Source: an uncultured Actinomycetes bacterium (GTDB taxonomy: Bacteria > Actinomycetota > Thermoleophilia > Gaiellales > Gaiellaceae). From it: DNA of 34,582 bases. Positions within the stretch are counted from its first letter, which is position 1. Each line of letters starts with the position of its first letter. The translations under genes were made by a program, and so were the position numbers. Of this stretch, positions 17,491 through 25,009 are shown piece after piece. Below the pieces are notes generated by a model. It was given only the letters and a program-made list of their open reading frames with translations, was not told the origin of the DNA and searched no databases. The stretch is from contig CAIWTI010000277.1 in assembly GCA_903915545.1 (NCBI GenBank), positions 1 to 34,582 on the forward strand, in the 5' to 3' direction.

Positions 17491-18525
17491 TCACGGCGAC
17501 GAAGCGTACAGAGCGGCCGCGATGCGCTCAGAGGCATGTCCATCGCCGTAGAGGACTGGACGCTCCTCCGGCATGGCCGCGCGGGCCGCTGCGGCCAGGA
17601 TCGCGTCCGGGTCGGAGCCGACGAGGACGTTCGCTCCAGCCGTGATCGTGTCGACCCATTCGGTGTTCTCGCGCAGCGTCACGCAGGGCACGCCGTACCA
17701 GTACGCCTCCTTCTGGAGGCCGCCCGAATCGGTGAGGATCAACCGTGCCTGCGACGCAAGCGCCGAGAAGTCGAGGTAGCCAAGCGGCCCGATTGTGTCG
17801 AACGAGTGCGGAATCGTCGCGAGCACCCCCGCCGTGCGCGGGTGCGCCGGAAAGACGAGTGGACCCTCAATGCGGTCGAGGGCCGACGCGATCCGCGCGA
17901 GTCTTCCCGGGTCGACGTTCGCCTCGCGGTGGATCGTGACGACGGTGTAGCCGCCCGGCTCAAGGCCGAGGCGCGTGAGGACGTCGGAGCGCTCGCGCGC
18001 GACGGGTGAGAAGAGTCGCGTTGCATCGGCCATCACGTCGCCGACGACGACGCTGCGGCCCGGAACCCCCTCGCTGCGGAGCTGTTTCGCCGCGCGCTCA
18101 TCGGGACAGAGCAGCAACGTTGAGATGCGATCGACGGCGATACGGTTCCGCTCCTCGGGCATCGAGAGGTCGAATGAGCGGAGCCCCGCCTCGATATGCG
18201 CAACCGGGATCGACCCCGCGGCTTCTGCGCCCGCAACCGTCGTATTGGTGTCGCCGTAGACGAGCACCCAGTCGGGTAGCTCTCGCGCGACGACCTCGGC
18301 AAGCGGCCCAACCATCGCCTTGGGATCGGCTGTGCGTAACCCAAGCGACACCTGCGGGGGTGCGATCCCAAGCTCCTCAAAGAACACCTCCGAGAGCTCG
18401 CGATCGTAGTGCTGACCCGTGTGCACGAGCACCTCGTCGATCCCCGCCAAGCGCAGCGCGGCACCCAGCGGAGCGGCCTTGATGAACTGCGGTCGGTTAC
18501 CTACAACAGTGAGTACCCGCATCAC
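17491..18525 (-). CDS. UDP-N-acetylglucosamine 2-epimerase superfamily (WecB/WbpI-like)
   Basis: VVGNRPQFIKAAPLG, VHTGQHYDRELSEVFFEELGI, VYGDTNTTVAGA, HIEAGLRSFDLSMPEERNRI, LTDSGGLQKEAYWYGVPCVTLRENTEWVDT. GNRPQFIK and HTGQHYD look more WbpI-like than WecB-like. Confidence 0.9.
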   Translation of the reverse strand: MMRVLTVVGNRPQFIKAAPLGAALRLAGIDEVLVHTGQHYDRELSEVFFEELGIAPPQVSLGLRTADPKAMVGPLAEVVARELPDWVLVYGDTNTTVAGAEAAGSIPVAHIEAGLRSFDLSMPEERNRIAVDRISTLLLCPDERAAKQLRSEGVPGRSVVVGDVMADATRLFSPVARERSDVLTRLGLEPGGYTVVTIHREANVDPGRLARIASALDRIEGPLVFPAHPRTAGVLATIPHSFDTIGPLGYLDFSALASQARLILTDSGGLQKEAYWYGVPCVTLRENTEWVDTITAGANVLVGSDPDAILAAAARAAMPEERPVLYGDGHASERIAAALYASSP

Positions 18526-18547
18526 GGGTACACTACGCGCGCTTCAC

Positions 18548-18620
18548 GGGCCGTTAGCTCAGTTGGTAGAGCAGGGGACTCTTAATCCCAAGGTCGAAGG
18601 TTCGAGCCCTTCACGGCCCA
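18548..18620 (+). tRNA. tRNA-Lys (anticodon CTT)
   Basis: Cloverleaf by eye: acceptor GGGCCGT/ACGGCCC (7 bp), D-arm GCTCAGTTGGTAGAGC, anticodon loop CTCTTAA, T-arm GAAGG-TTCGAGC-CCTTC; CCA not encoded. Confidence 0.96.
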
Positions 18621-18887
18621 TCCGTTACGACATCGCTGCCGCTTGTACGTTCGACCATCGGGAACGAGCTCAAGTGGTTGTGACCTCCCCCTTTACTTTG
18701 CGCGGCATCTTTACAGCGCAGACAGGGTTGCCTCGGCTAGAAAGAGTGGTCTGTCTACTACCTCGGCTGTAGCCGCCAATGCGAGCTGCACGCGCTGCGA
18801 GACCCCGCAGCCCCGAGTGGATGCCCCAAACCATGTGGCTTCTGGAATCCGTCGGAAGCAACTCAATTCACATGGAAGGAAATCCAC

Positions 18888-19553
18888 ATGTCAGATCTCC
18901 TCACGCTCGAAACGCTCGACGTTGACGGTGCGATCCGCGAATCCGCGGAGGCCGCGGGCCACTCCCGTGGTGCGTTTCTCACGAAGGCCGGTACGGGGAT
19001 TGGTGCCCTCATCGCAGGCGGTGCGTTGCTCGGCGCTCTGCCAGAGATCGCTTCGGCCGGCGTGTCGAGCGGCGACATCAAGATCCTGAACTACGCGTTG
19101 ACCCTTGAGTACCTGGAGGCTTCGTTCTACGCAGAAGCGGTGAAGAAGGGTGCACTGACGGGTGAGACGAAGGCATTTGCGAAGGTCGTCGCGGGCCACG
19201 AGGCCGCACACGTCACCGCCCTTAAGGGGACGCTCGGTTCAAAGGCCGTAGCCAAGCCGAAGTTCGACTTCGCAGATACGACCTCAAGCCAGGCGAAGTT
19301 CCAGGCGACATCCGAAGTCCTCGAGTACACGGGCGTGAGCGCCTATCTCGGGCAGGTCGGCCACATCAAGTCGGGTGCTGTTCTCGCCGCGGCTGGATCG
19401 ATCCTTCCTGTTGAAGCGTGGCACGCCGCATGGATCGCCGACATCCGGCGGCAGGGTGGGGCGCCGTACCCCGCTCCGGTGGCATTCGCCGCCGGTAAGA
19501 CCATGGCCCAGATTCTCACCGCAGTGAAGGCGACAGGCTTCATCGTCGTCTAG
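18888..19553 (+). CDS. Ferritin-like domain protein with N-terminal Tat/TM-like signal
   Basis: GHSRGAFLTKAGTGIGALIAGGALLGA signal-like segment; helices with LEYLEASFY, GHEAAHVTAL, EVLEYTGVSAY, VEAWHAAW (ExxH motifs); SD ggaagga upstream. Confidence 0.85.
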   Translation: MSDLLTLETLDVDGAIRESAEAAGHSRGAFLTKAGTGIGALIAGGALLGALPEIASAGVSSGDIKILNYALTLEYLEASFYAEAVKKGALTGETKAFAKVVAGHEAAHVTALKGTLGSKAVAKPKFDFADTTSSQAKFQATSEVLEYTGVSAYLGQVGHIKSGAVLAAAGSILPVEAWHAAWIADIRRQGGAPYPAPVAFAAGKTMAQILTAVKATGFIVV

Positions 19554-19563
19554 CCCTACTCCG

Positions 19564-19601
19564 GCCGGGACGGCGGCGTGTTCCAGCGTCGTCGTCCCGG
19601 C
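19564..19601. terminator. Bidirectional terminator-like hairpin between convergent genes
   Basis: gccgggacg-gcggcgt-gttcca-gcgtcgt-cgtcccggc: about 16-bp stem (with GU pairs), 6-nt loop, between the stops at 19553 (+) and 19626 (-). Confidence 0.75.
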
Positions 19602-19625
19602 GGAACTCGCTCAGCGCGCTGACGG

Positions 19626-19835
19626 CTATCGCTTCCGCGGCGCGCGCGGCATTGGGCCGGCAGCGATCACGAGTGCGCAAACGATGAGCACTGCACCAGT
19701 GCCAAAGAGCGTCATTCCGACCGACACACTGTCCGTACCCCATGCAAGAATTGCCCCGAGGGTGACGAATCCGATCCCTACCGCTCGGCTGAGACGGCGC
19801 ACCGACGTGAGTGCTCTGATCGTTGGTGACTGCAC
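19626..19835 (-). CDS. Small two-TM hypothetical membrane protein
   Basis: 69 aa, two hydrophobic segments (GIGFVTLGAILAWG; GTGAVLIVCALVIAAG), GTG start; divergent from ctaC. Confidence 0.5.
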   Translation of the reverse strand: MQSPTIRALTSVRRLSRAVGIGFVTLGAILAWGTDSVSVGMTLFGTGAVLIVCALVIAAGPMPRAPRKR

Positions 19836-19901
19836 AGTCTGCCTCCTCGTTCGAACGGTTCCCCCGGCACGCGTCGCGCGTTTCGTTTAGGGTACGCGCC
19901 C

Positions 19902-20909
19902 GTGACTCGGGGATCGATTTTCAAACTGCTCGCGTACGCCGTCGTCGCCGGTGCTGTGACGACCGCTGTCGCCGTTCTTATTCCGTGGTTGCCGACTGCA
20001 GCAACGCGTCAGGCAGACCGCATGTGGTTCTCCATCTGGTTCGCGGAGATCATCGCGATCGTCGTTTTCGCCGTCGTAGCAGCGGTTCTCGTCTACTGCG
20101 TGGTCGAATTCCGCGCGAAGCCGGGTGACCTGAGCGACGGCCCGCCGACCCATGGCCACACGATGCTGGAGATCATCTGGACGGCGATCCCAACGGTTCT
20201 CGTCGTGGCAATCACGATCGTGGCCGCCATCGTCATCCATGACAACGGGAAGGCTGGAGCGAATCCGCTCGTGGTCAAAGTGATCACGCAGCAGTTCACC
20301 TACCAATTTGAGTATCCGAACGGCAAGACGTACGACATCCTCCGTCTTCCGAAGGATCGCAACGTCAAGCTCGACCTCTCATCGAAGGACGTCATCCACT
20401 CATTCTGGGTGCCCGCATTCGGTGAGAAGTCAGACGCAGTCCCGGGGATCTCGACCTCGATTGTGATCACCCCGACGCGTACCGGCTACTACCCAGTCAT
20501 CTGTACCCAGCTCTGCGGTCTCGGCCACGCGCTCATGCGCAGCGAGGCGATCGTGCTTGAGCAGGCCGCATTCGACACCTGGTACACCTCGGCCGACGCA
20601 GCCCCCGCACCCGCTGCGGGTGGCGACGACGGTAAGACGATCTACACCACGGCTGGCTGTGGCGCGTGTCATACGTTCACTGCAGCGGGCTCGGCCGGAA
20701 AGATCGGACCGTCGCTCGACAACCTGAGCAGCGCGGCTGCAAAGGCCGGCCAGTCGCTGGACGATTTCATCAGCTCCTCCATTACTGATCCGGACTCAAG
20801 CCTGGCAGCCGGTTACGCCAAGGGTGTTATGCCCTCGACGTACAAGACCAGCATTTCGGGCACACAACTCGATTCACTCGTCAAGTATCTCGCGGAGAAC
20901 ACGAAATGA
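19902..20909 (+). CDS. ctaC: Cytochrome c oxidase subunit II with fused C-terminal cytochrome c domain (caa3-type)
   Basis: Two N-terminal TM helices, CuA motif CTQLCGLGHALM (20502-20537), C-terminal heme c motif CGACH with a downstream Met (KGVMPS). Confidence 0.95.
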   Translation: MTRGSIFKLLAYAVVAGAVTTAVAVLIPWLPTAATRQADRMWFSIWFAEIIAIVVFAVVAAVLVYCVVEFRAKPGDLSDGPPTHGHTMLEIIWTAIPTVLVVAITIVAAIVIHDNGKAGANPLVVKVITQQFTYQFEYPNGKTYDILRLPKDRNVKLDLSSKDVIHSFWVPAFGEKSDAVPGISTSIVITPTRTGYYPVICTQLCGLGHALMRSEAIVLEQAAFDTWYTSADAAPAPAAGGDDGKTIYTTAGCGACHTFTAAGSAGKIGPSLDNLSSAAAKAGQSLDDFISSSITDPDSSLAAGYAKGVMPSTYKTSISGTQLDSLVKYLAENTK

Positions 20910-22831
20910 CATCAGTCGCGCACGACCACCATCACGCTCCGGCGTCACCTTCCGGTCTCCGGAAGTTCACCGCCCCGGGCTGGTATCGCGTTCTCTGGAC
21001 GACGCCGCTCGTCGGTCTCATCGGCCTCGGCATCGTCGGCCTGATCCGCTCGGCAGCTGGTTGGGATCCCGTTTGGAAGTCCGGACCGCTCGCGACCGTC
21101 GGCACGGTCTCGTTCCCAATGGGCCTCCTGATTGGTCTTGGCGGCTTCGACTTTTGGACGTACTACGCATCGGGTAAGAAGACGCGCCCAGAGAGTCACG
21201 ATGGTCATGGTGCGACGAGCTGGAAGGACTACTTCCGGATCAACACCGACCACAAGGTGATCGGCATTCAGTACACGGTCACGACGATGTTCTTCTTCGT
21301 CGTCTCGGGCCTCATGGCGCTGCTTTTCCGTGCCGAGCTTGCGAAGCCGGGCGACCAGTACTTCAACCCGCAGACATTCAACATTCTTGTCACAGAGCAC
21401 GCGATCCTGATGATCCTGCTCGTGATTATCCCGGCGTTTGCCGGACTCGGAAACATCGTCATCCCGCTGATGATCGGCGCGTCTGACATGGCGTTCCCGA
21501 AGCTCAACGCGCTCTCGTACTGGCTGCTGCCGATCGCTGGCATCACGTTCATGGCCGGCATGTTTGCTCCGGGCGGCGGTCCGTCGGCCGGCTGGACGTG
21601 TTACGCGCCGCTCTGTGCGCATCAGCCCATGGGCAACATCTTCTTCAACATGGCCGTCCAGTGGGGTGGTGCGAGCTCGATCATGACCGCACTCAACTTC
21701 CTGGTCACGATCATCACGATGCGCGCGCCGGGCATGACGTTCTGGCGGATGCCGCTCCTCGTGTGGGCCAACTTCTCCACCTCGCTGCTCGTCGTGCTCG
21801 CCACGCCGTTCATCGCCGGCTCGCAGTTCTTCGAGCTCTTCGATCGCGTGATGCACACGAACTTCTTCGAAGCATCGGGCGGTGGGTACGTGCTCGGGTA
21901 CCAGCACATCTTCTGGTTCTACTCACATCCGGCCGTCTACATCATGCTGCTGCCTGGATTCGGGATCATCTCCGAGGTGATCGCGGTGATGAGCCGCAAG
22001 CCGATCTTCGGGTATCGCCTGATGGCTTTGTCATTGCTCGCGATCCTTGTGCTCGGCTTCTCGGTGTGGGCTCACCACATGTACGTCGCCGGCATGGCTG
22101 GCTGGCTGCGCGTGCCAATGATGGCTAGCACCTTGCTGATCGCCGTGCCGACCGGCATCAAGATCTTCTCGTGGCTTGCCACGATGTGGAACGGCAAGAT
22201 CAACTTCAACACGCCAATGCTGTGGGCGACGGGCTTCATCGCGACGTTCGTCATCGGCGGCCTCTCCGGCGTGTGGCTCGGCGCGGTGTCGATCGACATT
22301 CCGGTCAGCTCGACCTACTTCATCGTCGCGCACATCCACTACGTGCTCTTCGGCGGCTCGGTGTTCACGATCTTCACGGGCATCTACTACTGGTACCCCA
22401 AGGTCACGGGCCGGATGTACAACGAAAAGCTTGGGAAGCTGCATTTCTGGATGACGTTCATCGGCTTCAACGCAACGTTCTTCCCGATGCACTACCTCGG
22501 CACGCAGGGCATGCCGCGCCGCGTCGCTGACTACGCTCCGCGCTTCCACGACCTGAACGCGTTTGCGTCGATCGCCTCGTACTTCCTCGGGGCATCAACC
22601 GCCATCTTCCTTTTCAACATGATTTGGTCATGGACGAAGGGTGAAGTTGTTGGCTCGAACCCTTGGCGTGCAATGACACTCGAGTGGCAGGTCAGCTCAC
22701 CTCCGCCGATCTTCAACTTCGAAGAAGTGCCACAGATCGTCGGCGGCCCCTACGAGTTTGGCGTCCCCGGCGCCCGGCATGCCATCCTCGGCTCGGCGCA
22801 GGCAGAGCCGGTAGCTACCGGCGGCCACTAG
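20906..22831 (+). CDS. ctaD: Cytochrome c oxidase subunit I (heme-copper oxidase, A2-like)
   Basis: IFWFYSHPAVYIMLLPGFGIISE, PTGIKIFSW, MIGASDMAFPKLN, VAHIHYVLFGG; overlaps ctaC by 4 nt; N-terminal extension of about 110 aa. Confidence 0.96.
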   Translation: MTSVAHDHHHAPASPSGLRKFTAPGWYRVLWTTPLVGLIGLGIVGLIRSAAGWDPVWKSGPLATVGTVSFPMGLLIGLGGFDFWTYYASGKKTRPESHDGHGATSWKDYFRINTDHKVIGIQYTVTTMFFFVVSGLMALLFRAELAKPGDQYFNPQTFNILVTEHAILMILLVIIPAFAGLGNIVIPLMIGASDMAFPKLNALSYWLLPIAGITFMAGMFAPGGGPSAGWTCYAPLCAHQPMGNIFFNMAVQWGGASSIMTALNFLVTIITMRAPGMTFWRMPLLVWANFSTSLLVVLATPFIAGSQFFELFDRVMHTNFFEASGGGYVLGYQHIFWFYSHPAVYIMLLPGFGIISEVIAVMSRKPIFGYRLMALSLLAILVLGFSVWAHHMYVAGMAGWLRVPMMASTLLIAVPTGIKIFSWLATMWNGKINFNTPMLWATGFIATFVIGGLSGVWLGAVSIDIPVSSTYFIVAHIHYVLFGGSVFTIFTGIYYWYPKVTGRMYNEKLGKLHFWMTFIGFNATFFPMHYLGTQGMPRRVADYAPRFHDLNAFASIASYFLGASTAIFLFNMIWSWTKGEVVGSNPWRAMTLEWQVSSPPPIFNFEEVPQIVGGPYEFGVPGARHAILGSAQAEPVATGGH

Positions 22832-22835
22832 TGCC

Positions 22836-23645
22836 GTGCCTCACATCCTCGTGATCGCGAACGAGACAGCTGCTTCCCCGGCGCTCCTCGATGCCCTGCG
22901 CACCCGCAGTGGAGAAGAGGGCCTCTCGGTGACGATCATCGCCCCGGTCAACGAGCCGCGCCACGGGTACGTCGTCTATGAAGACACCCGTCGCGCCTCG
23001 GCAGGTCGTCGCGTTGAACGTCTGCGCAACCGCCTCATCGAAGAAGGCATCGCCGCACAGGCGTATGCCGTCGAGACAGGCCCTGTCCAGGCGGTCAAGG
23101 ACGCGCTCGTGCAGCTCAGCCCGCAGCCGACAGAGATCGTGCTTTCGACAAACGCGCCCGAGCGCTCGAGCTGGCTCCGTCGCAACGCGCTTGCCGACAT
23201 CGAGAAGGCCGCAAAGGGTATGACGGTGCGGCACCTCATCGCCGAGGACGACAAGGCCCCGGCGATCGAGAAGAACATCCTCGTTGTCGCCAACGAGACC
23301 GTTGTGTCGCGCGATCTCCTTCAGGCGATCCGTGCTCGGCACGCTGCAGGAGAAGCAAGCTTCTTGATCATCGCGCCGCAGAGCGACGATGAGCATCATC
23401 CGGAGGCAGAACGGCGTCTACGTCGCGCAGTGTCTGTGCTTCGCACCGACGGGATCGATGCGCACGGCCAGGTCGTGCACCCCGACCCCTTCACCGCAAT
23501 TCTTGAAGCGACCGATGACGAGGTCATCGACGAGATCATGATTTCCACGTTCCCTGGCCAGCGCTCCGGCTGGCTCCGCCGCGATCTGGTGGAGCGAGTT
23601 CGCAAGGAGACAGGCCTTCCCGTCGACCATGTGGTGTCCGAATGA
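22836..23645 (+). CDS. Tandem-duplicated Usp/Rossmann-like domain protein of unknown function
   Basis: Two halves align by eye: PHILVIANETAASPALLDALR...EIVLSTNAPERSSWLRRNALADIEK and KNILVVANETVVSRDLLQAIR...EIMISTFPGQRSGWLRRDLVERVRK; GTG start 5 nt after ctaD; overlaps ctaE by 4 nt. Confidence 0.85.
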   Translation: MPHILVIANETAASPALLDALRTRSGEEGLSVTIIAPVNEPRHGYVVYEDTRRASAGRRVERLRNRLIEEGIAAQAYAVETGPVQAVKDALVQLSPQPTEIVLSTNAPERSSWLRRNALADIEKAAKGMTVRHLIAEDDKAPAIEKNILVVANETVVSRDLLQAIRARHAAGEASFLIIAPQSDDEHHPEAERRLRRAVSVLRTDGIDAHGQVVHPDPFTAILEATDDEVIDEIMISTFPGQRSGWLRRDLVERVRKETGLPVDHVVSE

Positions 23646-24259
23646 GCGCAGCAGCTGAAGCACACGAACATCACGGCCCGCCACCGATCCATTACAGCTC
23701 GCGGATCAACCCGGCCGTACTCGGAATCTTTCTCTTCATCGGGTCGGAGATCATGCTCTTCGGCTCGTTCTTCACGGCCTATTTCTTCGATCGGATCGTC
23801 GCGCGTCCGGCCCAGTGGCCGCCGCTCGACGCTGCCGGCGTGCCGTTTGAGCGGCCGTGGTTCCTCGCGCTCATCAACACGTTGATCCTCGTCACGTCGA
23901 GCTTCACGATCCACTGGGCAACCGTGGCGTGTAAGCGCGGAAACCGCGCGGGCCTTCAGGCCGGCATGGTGCTGACGTTCCTGCTTGGTCTCACGTTCCT
24001 ACTCACGCAGGTCATCGAGTACCACCGCATCGGGTTCAACACGCACGACACCGCGTTCGCGGCCACGTTCTTTGGCCTCACCGGCCTTCATGGATGCCAC
24101 GTCTTCATCGGCCTCCTGATCCTGCTCGCCATGACGATCCGTGCTTTCCGCGGACACTTCTCACCCGAGTCGCACCACGGGCTTGAGGTGGGCGGTATCT
24201 ACTGGCACTTCGTCGACGTCATGTGGATCGTCGTTTACGTCACCGTCTACGTGCTCTAG
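23642..24259 (+). CDS. ctaE: Cytochrome c oxidase subunit III
   Basis: 205 aa, multiple TMs; LGIFLFIGSEIMLFGSFFTAYFF, GLTGLHGCHVFIGLL, YWHFVDVMWIVVYVTVYVL. Confidence 0.95.
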   Translation: MSAAAEAHEHHGPPPIHYSSRINPAVLGIFLFIGSEIMLFGSFFTAYFFDRIVARPAQWPPLDAAGVPFERPWFLALINTLILVTSSFTIHWATVACKRGNRAGLQAGMVLTFLLGLTFLLTQVIEYHRIGFNTHDTAFAATFFGLTGLHGCHVFIGLLILLAMTIRAFRGHFSPESHHGLEVGGIYWHFVDVMWIVVYVTVYVL

Positions 24260-24271
24260 GGGCTGCGAAAA

Positions 24272-24652
24272 GTGCGCAAAGCTTTCATCATCATCCTCGC
24301 CGCCACCGGCCTTCTCACCGCAGGATGCGGTGCAGTCGGAATGGTCAAGTCGGGCGACGCCGCGAAGGGCAAGACGCTCTACATGTCCAAGTGTGCGAGC
24401 TGCCACGTTCTCAACGACGCAGGGTCGACAGGCGTTGTCGGTCCGAACCTCGACGACTCGTTTGGCCCCGACTACTGCCAGGGCTTTAGCGAGCAGACCG
24501 TTCGTGACGTCGTCCGCGGTCAGATCGCATATCCCGAGATGCCAATGCCGGCCGACATCGTCCGCGGCAGCGAAGCCAACGACATCTCGGTCTACGTCGC
24601 ATCGATCGCCGGTAACAACTACGACTGCTCGACGTACGCAGGAGCGAAGTAG
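24272..24652 (+). CDS. Lipoprotein-type small cytochrome c
   Basis: Lipobox LLTAGCGA, heme motif CASCH, Met-containing MPMPADIV; directly after ctaE. Confidence 0.9.
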   Translation: MRKAFIIILAATGLLTAGCGAVGMVKSGDAAKGKTLYMSKCASCHVLNDAGSTGVVGPNLDDSFGPDYCQGFSEQTVRDVVRGQIAYPEMPMPADIVRGSEANDISVYVASIAGNNYDCSTYAGAK

Positions 24653-24675
24653 TTCTCGCACCATCTAGGTCTTGA

Positions 24676-24701
24676 CGAGCGGCGCCTTCGGGCGCCGTTC
24701 G
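24676..24701. terminator. Bidirectional terminator-like hairpin with UUCG loop
   Basis: cgagcggcgcc-ttcg-ggcgccgttcg: 11-bp stem (one GU) with TTCG tetraloop between convergent genes ending at 24652 (+) and 24717 (-). Confidence 0.8.
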
Positions 24702-24716
24702 CGTTAACCCCGACGG

Positions 24717-25007
24717 TTAGCTCGGCGAGTCGGGGGGCTCGTTCGGTGCGAGCGCGTGCGTCTCGCTCGCGGTCGCGTCCGCAGGGACCGAAGCGGGGGG
24801 ATCAGGCAGAAGGAAGACGTTCTCCTCGTCCGCCGAGCGCGGCGCTGGCCGCGAGAACCACCACCCGGCCGCCGCGGTGAGGATCAGGAAGACGGCGAGG
24901 CCGAGCCAGCGGTCGAGCTTCGCACCGAGCACGATCAAGCCGAAGTACCCGATGAGACCGAGCAGGAAGCGGAACGCTGTCTCCTCATTCTTCACGGGAT
25001 TACGCAT
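24717..25007 (-). CDS. Hypothetical membrane protein
   Basis: 96 aa with two TM segments (FLLGLIGYFGLIVLGAKL; WLGLAVFLILTAAAGWWF) and a Pro/Ala/Glu-rich tail. Confidence 0.65.
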   Translation of the reverse strand: MRNPVKNEETAFRFLLGLIGYFGLIVLGAKLDRWLGLAVFLILTAAAGWWFSRPAPRSADEENVFLLPDPPASVPADATASETHALAPNEPPDSPS

Positions 25008-25009
25008 TG

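Noticed and set aside
18502-18547. Promoter for tRNA-Lys (TACACT at 18529-18534 as -10)
   Set aside because: No convincing -35 at 16-18 nt spacing; too weak to annotate.
19848-19857. Palindrome CGTTCGAACG upstream of ctaC as a LexA/SOS box
   Set aside because: Does not match the GAAC-N4-GTTC spacing; the short palindrome could be chance. A similar gttcgaac at 6613-6620 is noted but too short to call a regulon.
20945-21907. 320-aa minus-strand ORF antisense to ctaD
   Set aside because: Low-complexity charged composition; the opposite strand encodes clear oxidase subunit I.
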